Source: Tagaea sp. CACIAM 22H2 (lineage in GTDB: Bacteria; Pseudomonadota; Alphaproteobacteria; CACIAM-22H2). Taken from it: a stretch of 58,262 bases of DNA. The notes below the pieces were generated by a model, which saw only the letters and a program-made list of their open reading frames with translations, had not been told where the DNA came from and did no database searches. Every line of letters starts with the position of its first letter. The first letter of the stretch is position 1. The position numbers were made by a program, and so were the translations under genes. The DNA is taken from NCBI GenBank assembly GCA_014444615.1, contig PVXE01000026.1, positions 1 through 58,262 on the forward strand. Reading direction: 5' to 3'. This document shows, one piece after another, positions 44,910-54,853 of the stretch.

Positions 44910-47806
44910 TCGTCCCCCCCTTCGATCGCCCATTCGGCGACGCGCGCGAGATGGTCGTAATCGCCGGCGAATTTCACGTATTGCACGCGCGGGCGCGAGC
45001 GATAGGCGGCGTCCGGATCGCGATAGGCTTTGATCAGCGCCGCCAGATTCGCGCGCGTCTCGGCCAGGAACGTCGGCATATCGGCGATGGCTTTGGCGGG
45101 GGCGCGGGTTTGAAAGCCGCGATCCTTCGCCGAGCCGCCGAGCCCGATATAGGTGAGTTCTGCGACCGGCGCTTTGGCCACACCTTCGAACCCGCCCGCT
45201 TCGGCGATCAGGGCTTCGAGCGGCAATTGCGGGGAAAGGCCCGTCGCCACCTGCGGCCCGGTCGGCATCGAGCCGGTCTTGTAGTCGAGCACGACCAGCG
45301 TGCCGTCGGCCTTGCGGTCGATCCGGTCGGCCGTCGCGGACAACACGAAACCATCGATGTCGAGCGTGCCTTTGGTTTCGACGGCGGCGACGCACAAACC
45401 CTTGGCGCGGCGCGCGGCATCTTCGGCGACGAACATCTCCGCCATCAGCACGAAGCGCGGCCACCAGAAGGCGCGCACCGAACGCGGCGGGTTGGCCTTG
45501 TCGAACGCGGCGGCACCGAAGGCGATCAATTTCTCGAGCGCGTCTTGCGGCAATTCGCCGGGATAGGTCTTGGCGAATGCCTCCAACGCGCCGTGATAGA
45601 GATCGCCGCGCAACCGCGCATCGGCGTCGGCGTCGATATCGTCGAGCGGATAGAGGCCGAGGATTTTCGAGGCGTAGATCGCATAGGGATCGCGGATCAG
45701 CGTTTCGATCCGCGTGACCGACAGGCCCTTGGGCCGTGCGGCGACCGGCGGCTTGGGCTCGGGCGGGCGGATCGGGGCGACGACGCGCCCTTGTCCGTCG
45801 AGTGTGGCGGCCCAAGCGGCGGGATCGGGGTCAAGGGCCGAAGCCCAGCGCGGGTCCTTGCCCAGCAGCGCATCGAGCCGCACAAGCCAGCGCGACGCGA
45901 TCGCCGGTCCCGATTCCGTTTTGCGCGCGCGCGACAGCACGACCGATGCGCCAGAGAACGCTTGCGCGAAATCATGCGCGGCCAGACCGATTTGGCGTTC
46001 GAGCGGCGGCAATCCCACCTTCGTACGCATCGGGCGCGACAGCCACGGGTCTTCGCGCGTTTCGCCAGGCCACGCGCTTTCGTTCAAACCGCCCAGTACG
46101 ACCAGATCGGCGGAGACGAGGCGCGCCTCGATCGTGCCGCGAATACTGATTCGCGGATGACCGCCATAAGGCGGGCGCCAGCTGGCGGTTGCCAGCAATT
46201 CGTCGAGCAGATCGGCGAAGCCCTGGCGCTTCACCGCGCCGAATTCCGATGCCGCATCGATCAGGCGCGCCGCGAAACTCGCCAGCGCGTTGCCCGCCTG
46301 ACCATCCCACAATTTCGTGCGGCCGGTTTCGTCGCGCGCAAGGTCTTCGGCCGCGCGAATATGCGCCGCCAGCAGATCGCGCAAGGTTTCGGGCGCTGTC
46401 GCCAGCGGCGCCAAGGCGGCGTCGAGCGCGTCGATCAACGACAACGCGTCTTCGGGTGACACTTTGCGCAATCCCGCGATCCCCGGTGCCGGCCGGGGGC
46501 CGCGCAAACCCAAACGATCCAAGCGGCGCGTTTGGGTGAGATGCGTGGTGCGATCGCGACCCAGCGACGCCAGCGGATGTTTGAGCAACGCGAGCAGATC
46601 GACGGGGGCGAGATCATCCGCCATTGCGCGCGCGACCAAGCGCAGCAACACGGCGGCGGGGGCGAGATCGAGCCGCCGCCCGGCGGAATCGTCGGCTTCG
46701 ATTCCCCAGCGGCGCAATTTGGCCGAGACGCGGCGCGCGAGATTGCGATCCGCCGTGACCAGCGTTGCCGTGCGGCCCGGCGATTCCAAGGCGCCCCGCA
46801 GCAGCACGGCGATGGCGCCCGCTTCGGAATCCGGATCGGCGGATTCGAGTCGCGCCAAACCGGCGAAGGCCGCATCGTCTTGCCGGGGGGCGGTGCGCCA
46901 GGCTTGCGTGGTCGATGCGGGGCGCAAGGCTTCGGCGGCCAGCGATGCGCGCGGGCCTGGTACTGCGCCTTCCCAAATGGTCACCGCGTCGCGTGCCACT
47001 TCCATCCGGCGCAGCAGATGGTGGAGCCCGTATTGCGGATGCGACGGTTCCTGCCCGATCGCTTCCCATGTCGCGGCGTCCGCCTCGCGATCGAGGCCGG
47101 GCAGCACGACCTCGCCCTGCGGGAGGCCGGCGATGACCTTTAGCAGGTGTGCCGTCGCGGGCACGGAGCCGGTCGATCCCGCCGCCCAGATCGGGCCTTG
47201 GGGCGGGTGCGCTTCCCAGCGCTGGGCGAGTGCCCGGATCAGCTTCACGCGCCGCGCTTGCGGATCCATCTGGCCGCGCGCTTCCAAAATCTTCGGCCAG
47301 ACATCACGGAGAATCGCGAGGAAGCGAAGCGTTTCGCCCCAATGTCGCGCGTAATCGTCGGGCACAAGCCCGTCGAAATTCGCCCATGGCACTTCTTCGA
47401 TCTGCAGCGAGTCGAGAAGTTCGGCCAGCGCCCGCGCCAGCCGCAGCGCAGCCGCTGGCGTGGGTGCGGCATGACCGCCTTGTGCCGCGACGAGCTTGGC
47501 CAGCAACAATTCGCGCGCGGCGCCGTCGATCGCGGGCGGCAATTCGGCGTCGAGTTCGGCGCCCTCACCCGTTAGGATCAGCTCGTCCTCGTCCACATCG
47601 CCGATCGCGGCGATGCGCGGCAGCAGCAACGGCTTGCCGCCCGCTTCGGCCAAAAAAGCTTCGCCCAAAGCGCGCACCGCGCGCCGGTTGGGCAGCAGCA
47701 CGGTGGCACGCGACAGGGTTTCGGGCGCCGTGCCGAGTTTCGCGAGAATGCCCTTGGCGAAAGCCGCGAGGAAAGGCACGCCAGCCGGGATCATGCCGAC
47801 GCGCAC
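44906..47806 (-). CDS. addB: AddB nuclease subunit
   Basis: A 966-residue inactivated-helicase-like subunit of AddAB with a C-terminal nuclease. The N-terminal IPAGVPFLAAFAKGI and ATVLLPNRRAVRALGEAF match the alphaproteobacterial AddB family. ETREDPWLSRPMRTKVGLPPLERQIGLAAHDF is in the centre. The C-terminal nuclease has LVVLDYKTGSMPTG. No Walker A is present, as expected. GTG 47806 is preferred because the conserved segment begins 4 residues later; ATG 47794 is the alternative. Confidence 0.92.
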   Translation of the reverse strand: MRVGMIPAGVPFLAAFAKGILAKLGTAPETLSRATVLLPNRRAVRALGEAFLAEAGGKPLLLPRIAAIGDVDEDELILTGEGAELDAELPPAIDGAARELLLAKLVAAQGGHAAPTPAAALRLARALAELLDSLQIEEVPWANFDGLVPDDYARHWGETLRFLAILRDVWPKILEARGQMDPQARRVKLIRALAQRWEAHPPQGPIWAAGSTGSVPATAHLLKVIAGLPQGEVVLPGLDREADAATWEAIGQEPSHPQYGLHHLLRRMEVARDAVTIWEGAVPGPRASLAAEALRPASTTQAWRTAPRQDDAAFAGLARLESADPDSEAGAIAVLLRGALESPGRTATLVTADRNLARRVSAKLRRWGIEADDSAGRRLDLAPAAVLLRLVARAMADDLAPVDLLALLKHPLASLGRDRTTHLTQTRRLDRLGLRGPRPAPGIAGLRKVSPEDALSLIDALDAALAPLATAPETLRDLLAAHIRAAEDLARDETGRTKLWDGQAGNALASFAARLIDAASEFGAVKRQGFADLLDELLATASWRPPYGGHPRISIRGTIEARLVSADLVVLGGLNESAWPGETREDPWLSRPMRTKVGLPPLERQIGLAAHDFAQAFSGASVVLSRARKTESGPAIASRWLVRLDALLGKDPRWASALDPDPAAWAATLDGQGRVVAPIRPPEPKPPVAARPKGLSVTRIETLIRDPYAIYASKILGLYPLDDIDADADARLRGDLYHGALEAFAKTYPGELPQDALEKLIAFGAAAFDKANPPRSVRAFWWPRFVLMAEMFVAEDAARRAKGLCVAAVETKGTLDIDGFVLSATADRIDRKADGTLVVLDYKTGSMPTGPQVATGLSPQLPLEALIAEAGGFEGVAKAPVAELTYIGLGGSAKDRGFQTRAPAKAIADMPTFLAETRANLAALIKAYRDPDAAYRSRPRVQYVKFAGDYDHLARVAEWAIEGGDE

Positions 47807-47811
47807 CGCCG

Positions 47812-48534
47812 CTACGCTTTCTTCGGCGACCAGCCGAGCTCGCGTTCCGTCGCGGTCACGCTGTCGGGCGTGCCGACATGGAACCACAGACCGTCATGCA
47901 CGACCGACCAGAGGCGGCCTTTCGCCTCCGCCGCGTCGTAGACCTTGTTGAGCGAGAACGCGCCGGGGGCAAACCCCGCCAAAGCGCGCGGATGCAGGAT
48001 CTGCACGCCCGCATAGACGAAGGGTGCTATTTCCGGATCGCGGCGGCGGCGCGCCTTGCCGTTCGCGTCGACGAAATAATCGCCGCGCCCTTCATAGCCG
48101 CGCGCCGTGGCGGCCGAGTTCATCAGCAGCAACACGTCCATCACGTCGTCGTTCCATGCTTCGGCGAGGCGCTTCAACGCGGGCTTGGGCCCGTCGAACC
48201 AAAGAACATCCGCATTGGCGCAGAAGAACGCGCCGGGCCCGAGCACGGGGAGCGCGTTCAGCACACCGCCGCCGGTTTCCAGCAGATCCGGTTCGTGCAC
48301 CGTGACGATCGCCACATCCTTGCGCGCCTTCACATGCGCTTCGAGCGTGGCGCGATGATGATGGAGATTGGCGACGACGCGATGCACGCCCGCCTCCGCC
48401 ATGCGGTCGATCACCCGGTCGATCAAGGCGCGCCCGGCGACCGGCACCATGGGCTTGGGCAAAGTATCGGTCAGCGGGCGCATGCGTTTGCCCAAGCCCG
48501 CCGCCAGAACCATGCCGGTGTCGAAGGCGCTCAT
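47812..48534 (-). CDS. murU: N-acetylmuramate-1-phosphate uridylyltransferase
   Basis: A 240-residue sugar-nucleotide transferase. The nucleotide loop is VLAAGLGKRMRPLTDTLPKPMVPVAGRALID (residues 9-39). FCANADVLWFDGP and WFHVGTPDSV also fit. Together with the upstream kinase it forms the AmgK-MurU pair that returns MurNAc to UDP-MurNAc without de novo synthesis, a route known from Pseudomonas and Caulobacter; this confers intrinsic fosfomycin tolerance there. ATG 48534 overlaps the amgK stop (ATGA). Confidence 0.9.
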   Translation of the reverse strand: MSAFDTGMVLAAGLGKRMRPLTDTLPKPMVPVAGRALIDRVIDRMAEAGVHRVVANLHHHRATLEAHVKARKDVAIVTVHEPDLLETGGGVLNALPVLGPGAFFCANADVLWFDGPKPALKRLAEAWNDDVMDVLLLMNSAATARGYEGRGDYFVDANGKARRRRDPEIAPFVYAGVQILHPRALAGFAPGAFSLNKVYDAAEAKGRLWSVVHDGLWFHVGTPDSVTATERELGWSPKKA

Positions 48535-49547
48535 GCCGCGATCTCCGCTTTCGGCCGCGCGCGCCATTCGGCGGGCACATGCGCATCGAACCACGCGCGC
48601 ACCGGCGCCAAAGCCGGATGCGCCAGATCGGCGTTCAATTGCCGCCAGACGCGATCGATGTGTTTCAGGTATTGCGGCTTGCCGTCGCGCCGGAACAGCC
48701 GCACGAAAATCCCGGCGATCTTGGCGCTGCGCTGCGCCGACAGCACCGCGAGTGCCGCCTCGAACGCGGCGCGATCGATGTGCGGCCGGGCTGCGAGATA
48801 CGCATCGATCGACGCGCGCACGACCGCGGGCGACACGTCGCGCCGCGCATCGCCGATTAGGCTGGCAAGATCGTAGGCGGCCGGACCGATCAGCGCGTCC
48901 TGGAAATCCAGCAAGCCGCAGCCGCGAATGCCCGGCCGATCGAGGCTGACGAGATTGTCGACGTGATAATCGCGCAGGACCAGCACCGTGCCGCCGGCGC
49001 GCGCCAGCGGGTAGATCTGCCGCCACGCGGCGAAATAGGCGTTGCGCACCGCCGTATCGGTCGGCTTGCCCGCCCATTCGGGCAGGAACCAATCGACAAG
49101 CAATGCCGCTTCGCGATCGAGCGTCGCGTCGTCATAGGCCGGGCAATCGACATGGGTTTGCGCCGGATGCGCGTGCAGCGCCAGCAACGCATCGACCGCA
49201 CGCGCGTAAAGATCCGCTTCCGACGCACCGGCGTTCAGCGCGCGCGTGAACGTGTCGTCGCCCAAATCCTCCAGCAGCAGGAAGCCGGCATGCGGCTCCA
49301 CCGCATCGACGCGCGGCGCCGACAAGCCCAGGCGATAAAGATGCGTGGCGACCGTCACGAAGGGGCGCACGTCCTCCTGCGGCGGCGGCGCGTCCATCAA
49401 CACGGCTTGGCGATCGCCATCGCGCAGGCGGAAATACTTTCGGAAACTCGCGTCGCCCGCGAGCAGCGTGGGCTGAATGCCTTGCCAGCCATGCGCGTCG
49501 AGGAAGGCGCGTGCCGCCTTGCGCGGAACAGGCGTTTCAACCGCCAT
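48531..49547 (-). CDS. amgK: Anomeric MurNAc/GlcNAc kinase (AmgK-type phosphotransferase)
   Basis: A 338-residue aminoglycoside-phosphotransferase-fold kinase. LLAGDASFRKYFRLRDGD is near the N-terminus; the catalytic HxDxxxxN-like loop is LRDYHVDNLVSL, and the metal-binding GLLDFQDALIGPAAYDLASLI follows. By context it phosphorylates recycled MurNAc at C1, feeding MurU. ATG 49547 overlaps the end of tsaE by 11 nt. Confidence 0.88.
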   Translation of the reverse strand: MAVETPVPRKAARAFLDAHGWQGIQPTLLAGDASFRKYFRLRDGDRQAVLMDAPPPQEDVRPFVTVATHLYRLGLSAPRVDAVEPHAGFLLLEDLGDDTFTRALNAGASEADLYARAVDALLALHAHPAQTHVDCPAYDDATLDREAALLVDWFLPEWAGKPTDTAVRNAYFAAWRQIYPLARAGGTVLVLRDYHVDNLVSLDRPGIRGCGLLDFQDALIGPAAYDLASLIGDARRDVSPAVVRASIDAYLAARPHIDRAAFEAALAVLSAQRSAKIAGIFVRLFRRDGKPQYLKHIDRVWRQLNADLAHPALAPVRAWFDAHVPAEWRARPKAEIAA

Positions 49548-50016
49548 GCGCCAGCTCCGGCCGCTTGCCCCAATCGGGGCCGCCCGACAATACGGCGTGG
49601 CGCGAGTTTTCATCCGGGCCCTGCGACAATGCGACCGTCAGACGATCCGCCGGCAGATAGGGTCCGAGACGCTGCGGCCATTCGATCAGCGCGATGGCGC
49701 CTTCGCGCGCCGCTTCCCAGCCGAGTTCCCAGATCTCCTCCGGGTCCGCAAGACGATACAGATCGAAATGCCAAACCGGCCCGCCGGGCAGGTCGTAGGT
49801 CTGCACCAGCGTGAAGGTCGGGCTCGGCACTTCGACCTCGGCGCCCGCGCGCGCATGGATGAAGCCCCGCGCCAATTCGGTCTTTCCCATGCCCAGATCG
49901 CCTTCCAGCGCGATCGCGTCGCGCGGACGCGCCGCTTTCGCGAGCAACGCGCCCAATTTCCGGGTCGCGGCGGCGTCGGGCAGGTCAAATTCGCGAATCG
50001 ATGCGGGGGTCAGCAT
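49537..50016 (-). CDS. tsaE: tRNA threonylcarbamoyladenosine biosynthesis ATPase TsaE
   Basis: A 159-residue ATPase needed for t6A37 tRNA modification. P-loop LEGDLGMGKTELARGFI (about 43-59), then SPTFTLVQTYDL and VWHFDLYRLADPEEIWELG. The C-terminal ALIEWPQRLGPYLP is canonical. ATG 50016 chosen to match the family length. It opens the tsaE-amgK-murU-addB-addA unit. Confidence 0.95.
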   Translation of the reverse strand: MLTPASIREFDLPDAAATRKLGALLAKAARPRDAIALEGDLGMGKTELARGFIHARAGAEVEVPSPTFTLVQTYDLPGGPVWHFDLYRLADPEEIWELGWEAAREGAIALIEWPQRLGPYLPADRLTVALSQGPDENSRHAVLSGGPDWGKRPELAHGG

Positions 50017-50084
50017 GAGCAATCTTCTACCCGGAAATCCTATGTCCGAAAATCCGTTGAAAAGCGCGCCCGGCTTGGCCATCA

Positions 50085-51107
50085 ATGTCGGCCATGTCCC
50101 AGATCCACACCACCGATGTCGCCATCATCGGCGCCGGCCCCGTCGGCCTGTTCGCCATTTTCGAATGCGGCATGCTGAAGCTGAAGACCCACGTCATCGA
50201 CGCGCTGGACTTCGCCGGCGGCCAATGCGCCGCGCTCTATCCGGAAAAGCCGATTTACGACATTCCGGGCTACCCCAAGATCGAGGCGGCCGAACTGATC
50301 GCCCGATTGCAGGAGCAAGCGGCGCCCTTCTCGCCGACCTACCATCTCGGCCAGCGCGTGGAAAAGCTGACCCGCGAGGGCGATGCCTGGCGCCTGGAAA
50401 CTTCCGCCGGCACGGTGATCGTCGCCAAGGCGGTGCTGATCGCGGCGGGCGTGGGCGCGTTCGGCCCCAACAAGCCGCCGATGCCGCGCATCGACGAATT
50501 CGAGAACAAGGGCGTGCATTACCTGGTGAATAGCCGCGAGGCGTTCCGGGGCAAGCGCGTGGCCATCGCCGGCGGCGGCGACTCGGCCCTCGACTGGACC
50601 TTGAGCCTGGCCGACGTCGCCGCGCGCGTGATGGTCGTGCATCGCCGGGACAAGTTCCGCGCCGCCCCCGACTCGGTCGCCAAGGTCAAGGCGCTGGCCG
50701 ATGCGGGCAAGATCGACATGGTCGTGCCCTATCAGCTCGACTCGCTGGAAGGCGAGCCGGGCGCCTTGAAGGCCGTCATCCTCAAGGATCTCGACGGCAA
50801 GACCCGCCGCCTGGAAGCCGACGCGCTGCTCGCCTTCTTCGGTCTGTCGATGAATCTAGGGCCGATCGCCGAATGGGGCCTCGATATCGAGAAAGCCCAT
50901 ATCAAGGTCGAACAGCGCACGGCCGCCACGTCGGCGCCCGGCATTTTCGCCATCGGCGATATCGCGCATTACCCCGGCAAGCTGAAGCTGATCCTGTCGG
51001 GCTTTGCCGAGGCGGCGGCGGCGGCGCATTCGGCGCGCGCGATCTGCCATCCCGGCGAGACCTATCACTTCGAATATTCGACGACGTCGGGCGTGCCGGG
51101 CGCGTAA
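50085..51107 (+). CDS. Ferredoxin/flavodoxin-NADP reductase, thioredoxin-reductase-like
   Basis: A 340-residue FAD/NAD(P) flavoprotein. FAD-binding site IIGAGPVGLFAIFECGMLKLKTHVIDAL, then AGGQCAALYPEKPIYDIPGYPK. NADP-binding is AIAGGGDSALDWTLSLAD. The C-terminal IFAIGDIAHYPGKLKLILSGFAEAA is typical. There is no CxxC redox pair, which separates it from thioredoxin reductases and points to the type-2 FNR (YumC/Fpr-like). The start is ATG 50085, with a second ATG 9 nt later as the alternative. Divergent from tsaE. Confidence 0.88.
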   Translation: MSAMSQIHTTDVAIIGAGPVGLFAIFECGMLKLKTHVIDALDFAGGQCAALYPEKPIYDIPGYPKIEAAELIARLQEQAAPFSPTYHLGQRVEKLTREGDAWRLETSAGTVIVAKAVLIAAGVGAFGPNKPPMPRIDEFENKGVHYLVNSREAFRGKRVAIAGGGDSALDWTLSLADVAARVMVVHRRDKFRAAPDSVAKVKALADAGKIDMVVPYQLDSLEGEPGALKAVILKDLDGKTRRLEADALLAFFGLSMNLGPIAEWGLDIEKAHIKVEQRTAATSAPGIFAIGDIAHYPGKLKLILSGFAEAAAAAHSARAICHPGETYHFEYSTTSGVPGA

Positions 51108-51114
51108 GCCCGGC

Positions 51115-53127
51115 CTAGTTCTTCCAGATCGGCACACGGGCCATGACCGTGGTGCCGTCGCCGGGCATCGAGGCCAGATGCACTGTGCCGCCGTGCAATT
51201 CGACGATGCGCTTGACCAGCGACAAGCCCAACCCCGCCCCCATGCGCCGCGCGTCGGGGGCGGTGCCGCGCTCGAATTCCTTGAACACGCGCGACTGATC
51301 TTCGGGCGCGATCCCCATGCCGGTATCGGCCACGGCGAGCGCCACATATTGTCCCGCTGCTTCGGCCGACAGCGTGATCTTGCCGCCCGCCGGCGTGAAT
51401 TTGATGGCGTTTGAAACGAGATTGCACAGCGCCTGCTTCAAGCGGCGCGGATCGGCACGCAGATCGGGCAGCGCACGCGGCACCTTCACTTCCAGCGCCA
51501 AATCGCGCTCGCGCGCCAGATCGGCCATGATCTGCGCCGTTTCCTCCATCAAACCCAGAACGGGCACGGGCGACAGGTCGAGCGTCATGCGGCCCGCGTC
51601 GATCGAGGCGAGATCGAGAATGTCGTTGATGATCGCGAGCAGGCGCTGCGAGGCCGACAGAATGTCGTCGCAATACTCGACCTGACGTTCGTTGAGCGCG
51701 CCGAAATACTGCTTCGACAGCATCTCCGCGAAGCCGATGATGGTGTTGAGCGGCGTGCGCAGTTCGTAGGACACGGTCGAGATGAATTCGGATTTGAGAC
51801 GGTCGGCCGCCTCCAGCGCTTCGGCGCGTTCGCGCAAAGCGCGCTCGACCCGGATCGTATCGGTGACGTCGAGATAGGAGAGCTGCGTGGCGCCGTCGGG
51901 CAAGGGCACGAGCGCGTAATCGAGAATGCGCCCGTCGGCGCGCTCCAGCCGTGCCCGCACCGGTTCGCGCGCGCCGATATCGTCGGCGAGGCGCGATTTC
52001 GTATCCTCCCAATCCTCGTCGGCCGGATAGAAGGGCCGCATCAGATCGATCACCTCGCCGATATGCGGCTCGGCGATCAACGCGGCCTCCGGCATGTCCC
52101 AAATGCGCGCGAAGGCCGGGTTGTGCAGCTTCATCTTGCCGTCCGATCCGAACACGGCGACACCTTCCTGAAGGTTGTCGAGCGTGGCGCGCTGTACGGC
52201 GATCAGGGTGTTGTAGGAGCGTTCGAGCGTAAGCCGATCGGTCACGTCTTCGAACGCGAACAGCAAACCGCCGAGCGGATGCGCCAGGCACCGCTCGCGC
52301 AACGTCGTGCCGTCGGGCAGATACATCAGCTCGTCGATCGGTTCGAAGATCGAATCGAACAACGCCACGCGCTGGCGCTTGAACATGCGGAAATCGGCGA
52401 ATTCCGGCAGGCGGCGGCGCTCGCGCAACGATTCGAGCACTTCGCCATATTCGGGCTCTGTCGCCAGCCAATCCTCGTCGACGCGCCACAGCCGCGCATA
52501 GGCCGAATTCGCGTATTTGAGCCGCTTGTCGGCGCCGAAAATCGCGATCGCCACCGGCATGGTTTCCAAAACCGTGCCTTGCGCGCCGATATGGCGGGCG
52601 AGTTCGATGCCCGATTCCTCGCGCTCGGTCTGGTCGACGGCCATGCCGATCGTGCCGCCGTCGGGCAGCGGCGCTTCGACGAAATCGTAAAGGCGCCGCG
52701 CGCCCGCAACGATTAGATGGCCGGAATCGCTTTGCGAGGTGCGCGCGGCCAAGGCCAGGCGCGCCAGCGCCGACAGTTTGCGCGCGATCGCGTCGCCGCC
52801 GAGCTTCGCGGCGCCGTCGATGAAGGCGCCGCGTTCCGCCCCGCCGGCGTCGGCATAGGCGGTGTTGCACCACACGATGCGTTGTTCGGGATCGCGCCGC
52901 CACAACGGGACCGGCAGCGCGTCGAGGGCGGATTCGAGGCGGCGCAGCGCGTCCTCCGCCGCTTCGCGTTCGACGCGCTGAAGGTTGGCGCGCACCGAAA
53001 TCTCGCGTTTCTCGGCCTCGGCGATGGTCGCGCGCGCTTCGGCGGCGATGGCGCGGCCGCGCTCGCGCCATGCCCAATAAAGGGCGGCGGCGAGTGCGAA
53101 CGCCAAGCCGGCAAGGGCGAACTCCAT
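51115..53127 (-). CDS. divL: DivL-type PAS sensor kinase with Tyr in place of the phospho-His
   Basis: A 670-residue membrane-anchored kinase-fold protein. The N-terminal membrane segment is residues 1-20, a coiled coil about 30-70, then three PAS-like domains (about 68-165, 185-300, 310-425). The dimerisation helix reads EFISTVSYELRTPLNTIIGF: Tyr454 stands where histidine kinases have His. The ATP site is intact (NLVSNAIKF, VADTGMGI, GAGLGLSLV). Caulobacter DivL has the same substitution. The genomic place beside ahcY/tsaE/addBA also matches alphaproteobacterial divL loci. It likely regulates CckA. Confidence 0.87.
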   Translation of the reverse strand: MEFALAGLAFALAAALYWAWRERGRAIAAEARATIAEAEKREISVRANLQRVEREAAEDALRRLESALDALPVPLWRRDPEQRIVWCNTAYADAGGAERGAFIDGAAKLGGDAIARKLSALARLALAARTSQSDSGHLIVAGARRLYDFVEAPLPDGGTIGMAVDQTEREESGIELARHIGAQGTVLETMPVAIAIFGADKRLKYANSAYARLWRVDEDWLATEPEYGEVLESLRERRRLPEFADFRMFKRQRVALFDSIFEPIDELMYLPDGTTLRERCLAHPLGGLLFAFEDVTDRLTLERSYNTLIAVQRATLDNLQEGVAVFGSDGKMKLHNPAFARIWDMPEAALIAEPHIGEVIDLMRPFYPADEDWEDTKSRLADDIGAREPVRARLERADGRILDYALVPLPDGATQLSYLDVTDTIRVERALRERAEALEAADRLKSEFISTVSYELRTPLNTIIGFAEMLSKQYFGALNERQVEYCDDILSASQRLLAIINDILDLASIDAGRMTLDLSPVPVLGLMEETAQIMADLARERDLALEVKVPRALPDLRADPRRLKQALCNLVSNAIKFTPAGGKITLSAEAAGQYVALAVADTGMGIAPEDQSRVFKEFERGTAPDARRMGAGLGLSLVKRIVELHGGTVHLASMPGDGTTVMARVPIWKN

Positions 53128-53159
53128 GGGGCGGGAGTTTAGGTACGCCCCCCGCGTCG

Positions 53160-53199
53160 CGCCAAACGAAAACGGCCGGCGGGTCGCCCCGCCGGCCGT
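53160..53199 (-). terminator. Intrinsic terminator of ahcY
   Basis: ACGGCCGGCGGG (53172-53183) pairs perfectly with CCCGCCGGCCGT (53188-53199) around a 4-nt loop. On the minus strand TTTTCGTTTGG follows. It lies 27 bp past the ahcY stop and separates it from divL. Confidence 0.8.
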
Positions 53200-53225
53200 G
53201 CCGGTCTTTCGCCGAAGCGAGAGAC

Positions 53226-54623
53226 TTAGTAGCGGTAGTGGTCGGCCTTGAACGGGCCCTGTTCGGGCACGTTGATGTACTTGGCCTGGGCCGGGGTGAG
53301 CTTCGAGAGCTTCACGCCGATCTTTTCCAAGTGCAGGGCCGCGACCTTCTCGTCGAGATGCTTGGGCAGCGTGTAGACCTTGTTGGCGTACACGCCCTTA
53401 TCGCGCTTCGTCCACAGCTCGATCTGGGCGAGCGTCTGGTTCGAGAACGACGACGACATCACGAAGCTGGGATGGCCCGTGGCGCAGCCCAGATTGACCA
53501 GGCGGCCTTCGGCGAGCAGCAGGATACGCTTGCCCGACGCGAGCTCGATCTCGTCGACCTGCGGCTTGATGTTGTTCCACTTGAAATTCTTCAGGCCCGC
53601 GACCTGGATCTCGCTGTCGAAGTGGCCGATGTTGCACACGATCGCGCGATCCTTCATCGCGCGCATGTGGTCCACCGTGATGACGTCGATATTGCCCGTC
53701 GCCGTCACGAAGATATCGCCGCGCGGCGCGGCGTCTTCCATCGTCACGACCTCGTAGCCTTCCATCGCCGCCTGCAGCGCGCAGATCGGATCGATTTCGG
53801 TGACGAGCACGCGCGCGCCCGACTGGCGCAGCGACGCGGCCGAGCCCTTGCCCACGTCGCCGAAACCGGCGACGACGGCGACCTTGCCCGACATCATCAC
53901 GTCGGTCGCGCGGCGGATCGCGTCGACCAGCGACTCGCGGCAGCCGTAGAGGTTGTCGAATTTCGACTTGGTGACCGAGTCGTTGACGTTGATCGCCGGG
54001 AACAGCAGCGAGCCGTCCTTTTCCATGCTGTACAGGCGATGCACGCCGGTCGTCGTTTCCTCGGTCACGCCGCGGATCGCCTTGCCGACCTTCGAATACC
54101 AGCCCGGCTGTTCCTTCACGCGCTTCTTGATCGCGGCGTAGAGGACTTCCTCTTCCTCGTTCGTCGGGTTGGAGACGACCTTGAGGTCCTTCTCCGCCTT
54201 CATGCCGAGATGGATCAGCAGCGTCGCGTCGCCGCCGTCGTCCAGGATCATGTTCGGCACGCCGCCGTCGGCCCACTCGAAGATCTTATGGGTGTAGTCC
54301 CAATACTCGACCAGCGTTTCGCCCTTGATGGCGAAGACCGGCGTGCCGGCGACGGCGATCGCCGCGGCCGCGTGATCCTGCGTCGAGAAGATGTTGCACG
54401 AGGCCCAGCGCACATCGGCACCCAGCGCCTTCAGCGTTTCGATGAGCACGCCGGTCTGGATCGTCATGTGCAGCGAGCCCGCGACGCGCGCACCCTTCAG
54501 CGGCTGCGAGGGGCCGTATTCGGCGCGGATGGCCATCAGGCCCGGCATTTCCGATTCGGCGATCGACAGTTCCTTGCGGCCCCACTCGGCGAGCGAGACG
54601 TCCTTGACGATATAGTCGGCCAT
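53226..54623 (-). CDS. ahcY: S-adenosylhomocysteine hydrolase
   Basis: A 465-residue NAD-dependent enzyme that removes SAH and regenerates homocysteine for the methyl cycle. Substrate residues: [63 protein letters not shown] site: [13 protein letters not shown]-terminal KADHYRY is the NAD-clamping tail. Start ATG 54623 matches the family ([19 protein letters not shown]). The leader of about 150 bp does not show a convincing SAM or SAH riboswitch. Confidence 0.98.
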   Translation of the reverse strand: MADYIVKDVSLAEWGRKELSIAESEMPGLMAIRAEYGPSQPLKGARVAGSLHMTIQTGVLIETLKALGADVRWASCNIFSTQDHAAAAIAVAGTPVFAIKGETLVEYWDYTHKIFEWADGGVPNMILDDGGDATLLIHLGMKAEKDLKVVSNPTNEEEEVLYAAIKKRVKEQPGWYSKVGKAIRGVTEETTTGVHRLYSMEKDGSLLFPAINVNDSVTKSKFDNLYGCRESLVDAIRRATDVMMSGKVAVVAGFGDVGKGSAASLRQSGARVLVTEIDPICALQAAMEGYEVVTMEDAAPRGDIFVTATGNIDVITVDHMRAMKDRAIVCNIGHFDSEIQVAGLKNFKWNNIKPQVDEIELASGKRILLLAEGRLVNLGCATGHPSFVMSSSFSNQTLAQIELWTKRDKGVYANKVYTLPKHLDEKVAALHLEKIGVKLSKLTPAQAKYINVPEQGPFKADHYRY

Positions 54624-54853
54624 GATGCGGCGTTTCTCCGGTGAAAATGCGGGATCGAGCGCGTTTAACGCGCGGACCCGGCGGGGAATTCCAAGGCGAG
54701 GCTTATAGCCGCCGCCCCCGCCCCCCTCAATACGAAAAGGGCGTCCGGCCAAGCCTTTAAAACAACGAGGCAATTCCGGCTATGGCGGAGCCGGGTGCCG
54801 TGCGCTTATGCTGCCGGTCGAGTCCCCGTCACATCCCGATTCCCGGACCCATC

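Noticed and set aside
54624..54853. SAM/SAH riboswitch before ahcY
   Set aside because: Such switches are common here in related bacteria, but I could not find the conserved core or pseudoknot in the leader.
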